Positions 1-5,098 of a DNA stretch of 5,098 bases are shown piece by piece. Numbering within the stretch: position 1 is the first letter of the stretch; each line of letters starts with the position of its first letter. The notes below the pieces were generated by a model. That model made no database searches, was not told where the DNA came from, and saw only the letters and a list, made by a program, of their open reading frames with translations. The DNA lies in the NCBI GenBank assembly GCA_017853785.1, contig JAFMIX010000172.1, forward strand, positions 1 to 5,098, written 5' to 3'. The position numbers were made by a program, and so were the translations under genes. Source of the DNA: Verrucomicrobiales bacterium (GTDB taxonomy: Bacteria; Verrucomicrobiota; Verrucomicrobiia; Limisphaerales; JAFMIX01).

Positions 1-26
1 ACCATTAACAGACAATTGTTCTTTGT

Positions 27-335
27 ATGGCAGCACAACGCATCCGTATTCGCCTCAAGGCTTATGACCACCGCGTCATAGACCAGTCCGCCCGCGAAAT
101 CGCCGACACCGTGAAACGCACGGGCGCCCGCGTCGCCGGCCCGATTCCCCTCCCCACCCGCGTCGAAAAGTTCACCGTGCTGCGTTCGCCGCACGCCGAC
201 AAAAAGTCGCAGGAAACCTTCGAGCAACGCACTCACAAGCGCCTGCTCGACATCATCGAGCCGACCGCCAAGACCGTGGACGAGCTCAAGAAACTCAACC
301 TGCCCGCCGGCGTGGACATCACCATCAAGATCTGA
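27..335 (+). CDS. rpsJ: 30S ribosomal protein S10 (NusE)
   Basis: Small-subunit ribosomal protein S10, which sits in the 30S head and, as NusE, also pairs with NusB in transcription antitermination. The 102-residue product has the family's usual length (E. coli 103). The N-terminal strand QRIRIRLKAYDH (4-15), the GPIPLPT segment (38-44), the extended loop around VLRSPHADKK (51-60) and the closing PAGVDITI strand (93-100) all match S10. Residue 57 in the loop is Ala where E. coli has Val, a position linked to tetracycline-class susceptibility in other bacteria; this is probably natural variation. The ATG at 27 gives the standard N-terminus, but the 26 bases upstream contain no Shine-Dalgarno-like purine run. 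It is the first gene of the S10 operon, 4 nt before rplC. The operon promoter and leader lie outside the window. Confidence 0.98.
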   Translation: MAAQRIRIRLKAYDHRVIDQSAREIADTVKRTGARVAGPIPLPTRVEKFTVLRSPHADKKSQETFEQRTHKRLLDIIEPTAKTVDELKKLNLPAGVDITIKI

Positions 336-339
336 TTTT

Positions 340-1083
340 ATGCTCGCTCTCATTGGAAAAAAACTCGGCCAGACCCGCGTCTATGACGCTCTGGGGACCG
401 TGCACTCCGTCACCGTCGTGCTCGCCGGCCCGAACCGCGTCTTGCAGGTCAAGACGCAGGGCGGCAAAGATGGCTACAACGCTGTCCAGCTCGGCTTCGA
501 CGACCAGAAGGAACACCGCCTCACCAAGGCGCTGCTCGGTCACATCAAGAAACAGAACGGTGTGCCCGTGAAGCGCATCCAGGAATTCCGCGACTTCACC
601 AAGGACGTGAAGCCCGGCGACATCGTCGGCCCCGCGCTGTTCGCTGTTGGTGATTTTGTGGACGCCATCGGCGTCACCAAGGGCCGCGGCTTCGAGGGCG
701 TTATGAAGCGCCACAACTTTGCTGGCGGCGACCAGACCCACGGCGCGAAAGGCTGGAAGCGCCGTTCCGGCGCCATCGGTCAGCGTCTCTTCCCCGGTAC
801 GGTCATGCGCGGCATGCGCATGCCCGGCCACATGGGCCGCGTGCAACGCACCGTGCAAAACCTCGAAATCATTCAAGTGCGCGAAGCGGACAACCTCCTG
901 TTGGTCAAAGGCGCGATTCCTGGTGCGAACGGCGACTACGTCGTCATCCGCGAGTCCAAGAAAATCGCCAAGGATTCCGCCCGGCTGAAGCAAATCCAAG
1001 ACGCCCGCAAGAAAGCCGCCGCCGGTTCCGGCGACGAAAAGAAAAAAGGCGCGAAACCCGCAGCCGCTGCTGCCAAGAAATAA
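340..1083 (+). CDS. rplC: 50S ribosomal protein L3 with Lys/Ala-rich C-terminal extension
   Basis: Large-subunit ribosomal protein L3, an early assembly protein whose long loop reaches the peptidyl-transferase centre. The start LALIGKKLGQTRVY (2-15) corresponds to the family's IGLVGKKVGMTRIF, with Gln in place of the usual Met. GVTKGRGFEGVMKRHNF (111-127), the central loop SGAIGQRLFPG (143-153) and NLLLVKGAIPG (185-195) are diagnostic. At 247 residues it is about 40 longer than E. coli L3 (209). The excess is a charged tail from about residue 206, ending in a Lys/Ala low-complexity stretch. Position 150, the glutamine methylated by PrmB in E. coli, is Leu here. The ATG at 340 follows the rpsJ stop by 4 nt and has no clear Shine-Dalgarno, so translation may be coupled to rpsJ. 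Confidence 0.98.
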   Translation: MLALIGKKLGQTRVYDALGTVHSVTVVLAGPNRVLQVKTQGGKDGYNAVQLGFDDQKEHRLTKALLGHIKKQNGVPVKRIQEFRDFTKDVKPGDIVGPALFAVGDFVDAIGVTKGRGFEGVMKRHNFAGGDQTHGAKGWKRRSGAIGQRLFPGTVMRGMRMPGHMGRVQRTVQNLEIIQVREADNLLLVKGAIPGANGDYVVIRESKKIAKDSARLKQIQDARKKAAAGSGDEKKKGAKPAAAAAKK

Positions 1084-1089
1084 CGAACC

Positions 1090-1713
1090 ATGAAACTCAC
1101 TGTCACAGACCTCAAGGGCAAGAGCGCCGGCGAACACGAAGTCGGGTTCACGCTCATTGCCGACGGCAAGGGCACCCAGGCCGTTCACGACGCGGTCACC
1201 GCTTATCGCGCCGCGCAACGCAGCGGCACCGCCTGCACCAAGACCGCCGGCGAAGTGGCCGGCACCAACAAGAAACCGTGGAAGCAAAAAGGCACCGGTC
1301 GCGCCCGCGCCGGCTCCTTCCGCTCCCCGCTCTGGCGTGGCGGCGGCGTGGTCTTCGGCCCGAAGCCTCGCGATTTCTCCAAGAAAGTTTCCGGTTCCAC
1401 CAAGAAGCTCGCGCTGCGCAAGGCGTTGAGCGCCCGCCTCGCCATGGGCGATGTGCTCGTAGTGGACGACTTCAAACTCGGTTCGCCGAAGACGAAGGAA
1501 TTCGTCGGCGTGCTGGACGCGCTGAAGGTCGCCGGCACCGCGCTGGTGGTCTCCACCGGCGAGAACAAGAACCTCACACTCGCCGCGCGCAACGTGGCGA
1601 ATGTGGAACTCGCCACTGGCGAAGGCCTGAACACCTACCAGGTGCTCAAGAGCGACAAGCTGGTGTTCACCAAGAGCGCCTTTGAAAAGATCGAAGCGCG
1701 GTTGAAGGACTAA
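1090..1713 (+). CDS. rplD: 50S ribosomal protein L4
   Basis: Large-subunit ribosomal protein L4, whose extended loop lines the nascent-peptide exit tunnel. In E. coli it is also the autogenous repressor of the S10 operon; whether that applies here is unknown, because the leader is not in the window. The 207 residues compare with 201 in E. coli. The tunnel loop KKPWKQKGTGRARAGSFRSP (61-80) followed by WRGGGVVFGP (82-91) is almost invariant in the family. Lys67 matches E. coli Lys63, where substitution gives macrolide resistance, so the wild-type residue is retained. The globular part contains LALRKALSARLA (107-118), VLVVDDF (122-128) and NLTLAARNVANVEL (161-174). The ATG at 1090 lies 6 nt after the rplC stop, with only a weak AAGAAA purine stretch upstream. 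Confidence 0.98.
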   Translation: MKLTVTDLKGKSAGEHEVGFTLIADGKGTQAVHDAVTAYRAAQRSGTACTKTAGEVAGTNKKPWKQKGTGRARAGSFRSPLWRGGGVVFGPKPRDFSKKVSGSTKKLALRKALSARLAMGDVLVVDDFKLGSPKTKEFVGVLDALKVAGTALVVSTGENKNLTLAARNVANVELATGEGLNTYQVLKSDKLVFTKSAFEKIEARLKD

Positions 1714-1717
1714 TCAC

Positions 1718-1999
1718 ATGAATCCATTTGAAATTATCAAGACCGTGCGCCTGACCGAAAAGGGCACCAAGCAGGGCGAAAAATACAACCAATATACCGT
1801 GGTGGCCGACCGCCTCGCGACCAAGCCGGAAATCCGGCAGGCCGTGCAGGAACTGTTCAAGGTCAAGGTCATCAAGGTCAATACGCTGAACGTGCGCGGC
1901 AAGGCCCGTCGGAAGCGCACCGCCGACGCCGGCAAGGCGATGGACTGGAAGAAGGCCATCGTGACATTGAAGGACGGCGACAAAATCGTCCTGACCTAG
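1718..1999 (+). CDS. rplW: 50S ribosomal protein L23
   Basis: Large-subunit ribosomal protein L23, located at the tunnel exit where trigger factor and SRP dock. The 93 residues include the family core KPEIRQAVQELFKVKVIKVN (36-55), the basic loop RGKARRKRTADAGKAMDWKK (60-79) and the final strand AIVTLKDGDKI (80-90). Glu14 in the LTEK motif aligns with E. coli Glu18, the trigger-factor contact, so the docking site looks intact. It is the only gene in this operon with an obvious Shine-Dalgarno: GAAGGA at 1704-1709, 8 nt before the ATG and overlapping the end of rplD. In nearly all bacteria rplB follows directly; here the gene is followed by a strong terminator and then opposite-strand genes, so it is the last gene of this transcription unit. 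Confidence 0.98.
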   Translation: MNPFEIIKTVRLTEKGTKQGEKYNQYTVVADRLATKPEIRQAVQELFKVKVIKVNTLNVRGKARRKRTADAGKAMDWKKAIVTLKDGDKIVLT

Positions 2000-2018
2000 T
2001 CGGTCGGAAATTTATCAG

Positions 2019-2052
2019 GGCGCGAAGCGAAAGCTTCGCGCCTTTTTGTTTT
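2019..2052 (+). terminator. Intrinsic terminator after rplW
   Basis: A perfect 10-bp GC-rich stem (2019-2028 paired with 2033-2042) closed by a GAAA tetraloop is followed by TTTTTGTTTT (2043-2052). This is a textbook Rho-independent terminator, beginning 20 nt after the rplW stop. The stem could also form in RNA from the opposite strand, but no U-rich run follows it in that direction, so it should act mainly on the ribosomal operon. Confidence 0.95.
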
Positions 2053-2065
2053 GGCGTGATGGTTT

Positions 2066-3457
2066 CTACTGGGACGGGGCGGGGGTCGTATCCGGCAAGG
2101 CGGACCAGGCGGCGCGCCTTTCATCCAGGACATCAAGCTGCTGCCGCGCCGCTTTCACGGCCAGTTCTCGGGCAGAGTTTCCGGGGTTGATGAGCGCGCT
2201 GATGGCGGGGTGACGGCCGGCGCCGGTCGGGGGCGGAGTGGGGCGCGAATTTTCCACGCCGCTATCACGGAGGTAGGTTTGCAGCACCTGCCGGTATTGG
2301 TCGATCAGGCCGGCGAGATTGAAGGCGCTGCGAAGCCGCAGGGCCGCGAGCAGATTGATTTTTTCGCGCAGCAATTGGCTCTGTGCCGGCGCGGCGGATT
2401 CCCGAAGCCAAGTTTGGAGGGGGACATCGGTGTGGAAGGGTTCGTCATTGGTGCTGGTCTGGACTTGGAGCGGGCAGCGCAGAATCTCATCCAGCTTGGC
2501 CAGGCTCTCAGCCCGCGTCCAGGTCTTGGCGGGGGTGGCGCCGACGATGTAGCAGGATTGAAGCGCCCACCATTTGGCGAGGTCCAGTTCGCGCGGGAAC
2601 TGGCTGCGAAAGGCTTTCAAAAAACCGATGCGCCAATCCGGATCCCAAGGCAGTTCGGGCAGCATGGCGGCGAGGCCCGCCCCGCCGTTCTTCAATTCCA
2701 ACAACTCGTATAGGAAAGCCAGCGCGCTGGTGCGGAAGAATTCGGCATTCTCGCCGGCGAGGATTTCGTTGGGCGGCTCGGCGAGTTCGTCGAGGGACAT
2801 CAGCGGTTGTCGCCCCAGGCGTTCGCGGATTTTTTTCAGCGGATCGGCAGGGCGGAAGTTGCGTTGGGTGGAACGGGTGGTGCCTTGATTGCCCGCGCCT
2901 GGCGCGAGGAATGGCAGCACGAGTTCGAAATCGCTGTTGAGGAGAAGCAGTTGCGGCATTCCCTCGGCCAGCCAGAGCGGCAGGGTGGCGGATTGGTCGC
3001 GGGCGTTGCGATTTGCCATTTCCAACAGCAATACCTGGGTGATCACCCGCACCAACCGGACCGGCTCGATGGCATCGGGCAGTTCCATCCGATAGCTCCA
3101 GCCATTGGCGAAACGTTCGGAGGTGACGATTATGTCTTCGCCCGCATCCTGGAACGGATACAGGCCGATGCGGATTTTGCCCTGCGATTGATCGGATACG
3201 TTCAGGGTGTTCAGCAGGGCCTGCTTGATGCGTTCGCAGGAGACGGTCAACAGGGCGGCGTCCAAGTGAACCAACGCGCTTCCGGCTTCCGGCATACGGC
3301 CTGCGATGTCGCTGCCCATGATGATAAATTGTCCGGAGCGGCTGACGACGGCGTTGCCGCCGGGTTTCCAAGCGGGTTGCGCGAGCGGGGTGGGCTGGGC
3401 GAAGCCAGTCCACGGCAGCAGCCAGACCGACAGGAGAATGACCGGAGCGCGCTTCAT
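2066..3457 (-). CDS. Exported peptidase-MA-like protein lacking the HExxH zinc motif
   Basis: A 463-residue protein of unknown function. The N-terminus MKRAPVILLSVWLLPWTGFA is a typical Sec signal peptide, with likely cleavage after GFA or FAQ near residue 20, so it should be exported; no further membrane segment is apparent. The middle resembles the peptidase-MA-like gluzincin layout: a helix VRLVRVITQVLLLEMANR (133-150), then LPLWLAEGMPQLLL (159-172), corresponding to the WLxEG element, then MSLDEL (220-225), a helix FFRTSALAFLYELLEL (240-255), and a C-terminal part around FLKAFRSQFPRELDLAKWW (279-297). Where active members carry HExxH, this protein has no histidine, so it is probably not a metallopeptidase. 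The ATG at 3457 is chosen because it gives the signal peptide; the open frame continues upstream but would overlap the zinc-ribbon gene with a low-complexity Pro/Arg-rich leader. It starts 25 nt after that gene's stop, without a clear Shine-Dalgarno. The family assignment is inferred by eye. Confidence 0.8.
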   Translation of the reverse strand: MKRAPVILLSVWLLPWTGFAQPTPLAQPAWKPGGNAVVSRSGQFIIMGSDIAGRMPEAGSALVHLDAALLTVSCERIKQALLNTLNVSDQSQGKIRIGLYPFQDAGEDIIVTSERFANGWSYRMELPDAIEPVRLVRVITQVLLLEMANRNARDQSATLPLWLAEGMPQLLLLNSDFELVLPFLAPGAGNQGTTRSTQRNFRPADPLKKIRERLGRQPLMSLDELAEPPNEILAGENAEFFRTSALAFLYELLELKNGGAGLAAMLPELPWDPDWRIGFLKAFRSQFPRELDLAKWWALQSCYIVGATPAKTWTRAESLAKLDEILRCPLQVQTSTNDEPFHTDVPLQTWLRESAAPAQSQLLREKINLLAALRLRSAFNLAGLIDQYRQVLQTYLRDSGVENSRPTPPPTGAGRHPAISALINPGNSARELAVKAARQQLDVLDERRAAWSALPDTTPAPSQ

Positions 3458-3482
3458 GGTTCGGTCGGCCGCCGCCGGCGAC

Positions 3483-3779
3483 TCACGATTTTTTTGCCGG
3501 CGTGGCGGCGGGCTTGGCTTCGGCTTTGGCCGTGGCGGCGGTGGATTCTTTCTTGGCGGAAGCCTTGTAGCCTTCGCTGCGGTAGTCGGTGATGTAAAAG
3601 CCGCTGCCTTTGAAGATGAGTCCGGCCCCCGCGCCGATGACGCGCTTGACCTTGCCCTTGCCCCAGCGTTTCTGTCCACAAACGTCTTCAGGGCAGACCG
3701 TCAGCGGGCTGGCGGCTATGGGCTGAAATTTTTCAAACTGTTGCCCGCATTTGGCGCAGGCGTATTCGTAAGTTGGCAC
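3483..3779 (-). CDS. FmdB-family zinc-ribbon protein
   Basis: A small protein of 98 residues related to the FmdB/CxxC_CXXC_SSSS putative regulatory family, whose function is not well established. After the conserved start PTYEYACAKCG (2-12) it has the first zinc knuckle Cys8-x2-Cys11 and a second knuckle Cys29-x4-Cys34, instead of the common CxxC. Then come KGKVKRVIGAGAGLIFKGSG (41-60) and FYITDYRS (61-68), which are diagnostic. Residues 71-98 form a Lys/Ala/Thr/Glu low-complexity tail that is probably disordered. The start is placed at GTG 3779 because the family begins at exactly this point (MPTYEY). A GTG at 3845, overlapping the preceding TGA, would add 22 residues with no family match. 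It lies 62 nt after the acetyltransferase pseudogene and 25 nt before the exported protein gene. Confidence 0.9.
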   Translation of the reverse strand: MPTYEYACAKCGQQFEKFQPIAASPLTVCPEDVCGQKRWGKGKVKRVIGAGAGLIFKGSGFYITDYRSEGYKASAKKESTAATAKAEAKPAATPAKKS

Positions 3780-3786
3780 GGTGGTA

Positions 3787-3814
3787 ACTCTACCTTCAAC
3801 CCGGCGGCGGTCAA
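3787..3814 (-). promoter_or_regulatory. Possible sigma-70-type promoter for the zinc-ribbon gene
   Basis: On the minus strand TTGACC (3809-3814, five of six matches to TTGACA) is followed after 16 nt by TAGAGT (3787-3792, four of six matches to TATAAT). Transcription would begin about 7 nt later, almost at the GTG start codon at 3779, giving a leaderless or nearly leaderless message. Such matches arise by chance, so this is only a candidate. Confidence 0.2.
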
Positions 3815-3841
3815 TCCAGATGACGATCGCCAGCGACTCTT

Positions 3842-4515
3842 TCACCCGCCGAAGCCCGCGAATTCTTCCTCCACCCGCAACGTGCGACCCAGCAGGATGT
3901 AGTCGTGCGTGACTCCTTTCATGTCGAGGACGTAATCCCGCAGATGCATCAGCTCGTTGAAGCCGAGTTGCGCCAGAACGTGACGGGCAATCTTGCGTTC
4001 ACCGTTAACTTCCGCTTCCAGACGGTTTAGACCGCAGTGCCGGGCGATCTCAATCAACTCCGTCACCAGCACCTTCGACACATCGCGGCCGCGATCCTCT
4101 GGGTGCATCAGCAGGGTGATGATTCCGATATGTCGCCTCCAGCCGCTGCGGCGCTGGTGGATCGTCGCTTCGCCGATGATTTTTTCCCGGGCAGCATCAG
4201 GAGCGGGAGGTTGCGCTCGAAATCCGGCTGGCGACACCATCGGCGGAACAATGCCAGGGCGGCGATGAGCTGCTTCACAAACAGCCGTTCCTCCTCCAGG
4301 ACGATCTGGAAGAATTATTACAGGCGGGTGTCGTCGCGCCGCTTCAGCGGGTGGACCACCACGGGCGTGCCATCGCGGAGTTTGAGCGACAGCGGGTATT
4401 TACCAATGTGTCTTCGAGCAACAAAATCAGCTTTTCTGGAGGCTGAATACAACACCACTGCACCCGTGCCGAAAGCCGGGAATTGGCGGATGCTCTCCGG
4501 GAGTTGACCGCTCAA
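3842..4515 (-). pseudogene. Broken GNAT-family N-acetyltransferase
   Basis: Remains of a GNAT acetyltransferase gene now split over two frames. The N-terminal part reads YPLSLKLRDGTPVVVHPL (from about 4398), then ends at two adjacent TAA codons (4318-4320, 4315-4317). The same frame continues with FFQIVLEEERLFVKQ and FRRWCRQPDFERNLPLLML, which fits the family pattern. At the G3A6 run (plus-strand 4180-4191) homology moves to the -1 frame: EKIIGEATIHQRRSGWRRHI, then the acetyl-CoA motif region HPEDRGRDVSKVLV, and finally ARHVLAQLGFNELMHLRDYV down to the stop at 3842. One missing base would explain the shift. The acetyl-CoA loop normally reads RGxGxG or similar; here it is RGRDVS, with both glycines lost. 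No convincing ATG precedes the N-terminal part: the frame opens at a TTG overlapping the stop of the upstream gene. An ATG at 4240 could express a 132-residue C-terminal piece, but its first 19 residues are out of the homologous frame. The substrate is unknown. Confidence 0.8.
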
Positions 4516-5098
4516 TACTTCGGCACGTTATGGTCGATCTCGTCTGACCAGGCGCTGATGCCGCCTTTGACGCTCTTGAGATATTTGAAGCCCTGCTCGC
4601 GCAGAAACGCCAACGCTTTCAGTGACCGCACGCCCGCTTTGCAGTGGATGTAGTATTGTGCGTTCGGGTCCAATTCCGTGAAGCGCTGTTGCAACTGGCT
4701 CAACGGCAGCAGCGGCACGCCCGCGACTTTCGCAATCTCGTATTCGTCCGCCTCGCGCACGTCGATGACTTTGATGCCGAGGCTCGGATTATCGAGCGCC
4801 TTCTTCATGTCTTGCACGGTGACTTCGTCGGGATTGCCGACGGGCACGGCAGGCTCGGGCGTGATGCCGCAGAACATCTCGTAATCGATCAACTCTTTGA
4901 TGCTCGGATGGTCGCCGCAAATCGGGCACGCAGGGTCGCGGCGCAATTTGAGTTCGCGGAACTTCATGTCGAGCGCGTTGAAGAGCAGTAGCCGTCCGAC
5001 GAGCGAGGCGCCCTTGCCGATGGCGAGCTTCAAGATTTCCGTGGCTTGGATGCAGCCGATGATGCCGGGCAACACGCCCAGCACGCCACCCTCCGCAC
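4512..5098 (-). CDS. MoeB/ThiF-type adenylyltransferase-rhodanese fusion (5' end missing)
   Basis: The C-terminal 194 residues of an E1-like enzyme that adenylates the C-terminal glycine of a small sulfur-carrier protein (MoaD, ThiS or similar) and, through its rhodanese domain, can pass on persulfide sulfur. The architecture is that of MoeZ/MOCS3. Visible residues 1-24, AEGGVLGVLPGIIGCIQATE and ILKL, are the conserved segment near the end of the ThiF fold. Cys57-Pro-Ile-Cys60 is the second half of the structural zinc site; the first pair and the ATP-binding region lie outside the window. The rhodanese domain covers about 92-190: VIDVREADEYE (110-120), the active-site loop HCKAGVRS (151-158) with catalytic Cys152, and VKGGISAWS (176-184). 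The catalytic loop fits the CxxGxRS pattern, so sulfurtransferase activity is expected. Which carrier it serves (molybdopterin, thiamine, thiouridine or cysteine synthesis) cannot be decided here. The open frame runs through the right edge, so the start is unknown. Confidence 0.92.
   Translation of the reverse strand, partial: AEGGVLGVLPGIIGCIQATEILKLAIGKGASLVGRLLLFNALDMKFRELKLRRDPACPICGDHPSIKELIDYEMFCGITPEPAVPVGNPDEVTVQDMKKALDNPSLGIKVIDVREADEYEIAKVAGVPLLPLSQLQQRFTELDPNAQYYIHCKAGVRSLKALAFLREQGFKYLKSVKGGISAWSDEIDHNVPKY

Noticed and set aside
1..26. ACAATTGT palindrome at 12-19 upstream of rpsJ as an operator
   Set aside because: An 8-bp palindrome of this kind occurs by chance, does not extend into longer symmetry, and the rest of the leader is missing.
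325..1287. Long minus-strand open frame of 320 codons opposite rplC and rplD
   Set aside because: It is antisense to two unmistakable ribosomal protein genes and its product resembles no family; high GC content commonly produces such open frames.
2000..2065. The hairpin as a bidirectional terminator for both convergent units
   Set aside because: The stem is symmetrical, but on the minus strand it is followed by CTGATAAATTTCC, without a U tract, so function in that direction is doubtful.
2807..3592. Plus-strand open frame of 261 codons opposite the exported protein gene
   Set aside because: The minus-strand frame has a signal peptide, a family-like layout and a sensible start; the plus-strand product is His/Gln/Arg-rich, without recognisable motifs, and crosses into the FmdB-type gene.
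3458..3679. Upstream extension of the exported protein to an earlier start at 3679
   Set aside because: It would overlap most of the FmdB-type gene, add a Pro/Arg/Ala-rich leader and bury the signal peptide inside the protein.
4180..4191. Programmed -1 frameshift at the G3A6 run to join the acetyltransferase halves
   Set aside because: Tandem stops lie upstream in the same frame, so ribosomes would not reach the site from the natural start, and the motif is not a good slippery heptamer.
4644..4991. Plus-strand open frame of 115 codons opposite the rhodanese fusion
   Set aside because: It is antisense to a clear ThiF/rhodanese coding region and has no family features of its own.

Overview
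The window is high-GC bacterial chromosome with two convergent blocks. The protein sequences, in particular the FmdB-type zinc ribbon with a Cys-x4-Cys second knuckle and the S10/L3/L4/L23 set, look most like Verrucomicrobiota (Pedosphaerales/Limisphaerales-like). That assignment is my impression from memory of these families, not the result of a search.

Plus strand, 27-1999: four tightly packed ribosomal protein genes in the canonical S10-operon order, rpsJ (S10), rplC (L3), rplD (L4) and rplW (L23), with gaps of 4, 6 and 4 nt. The usual next gene, rplB, is absent. rplW is followed within 20 nt by a textbook intrinsic terminator (2019-2052), so the classical S10 operon appears to end after its fourth gene.

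Minus strand, 5098-2066 (read right to left): (i) the C-terminal part of a MoeB/ThiF-type E1-like activating enzyme fused to a rhodanese domain, running off the right edge; (ii) a broken GNAT acetyltransferase gene with two adjacent in-frame TAA codons, a -1 frame disruption at a G3A6 run and lost glycines in the acetyl-CoA loop; (iii) a small FmdB-family zinc-ribbon protein starting at GTG; (iv) a secreted or periplasmic 463-residue protein that resembles peptidase-MA-like gluzincins but has no HExxH zinc motif. All four are co-directional and close together, so they may be co-transcribed, but no shared pathway is evident beyond the sulfur-transfer role of the first. The two blocks meet tail to tail around 2000-2066.

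No tRNA, rRNA, CRISPR array, insertion sequence or attachment site was seen. No candidate for a new multi-gene system stands out. The points most worth checking are the shortened S10 operon, the decayed acetyltransferase and the apparently non-catalytic peptidase-like protein.
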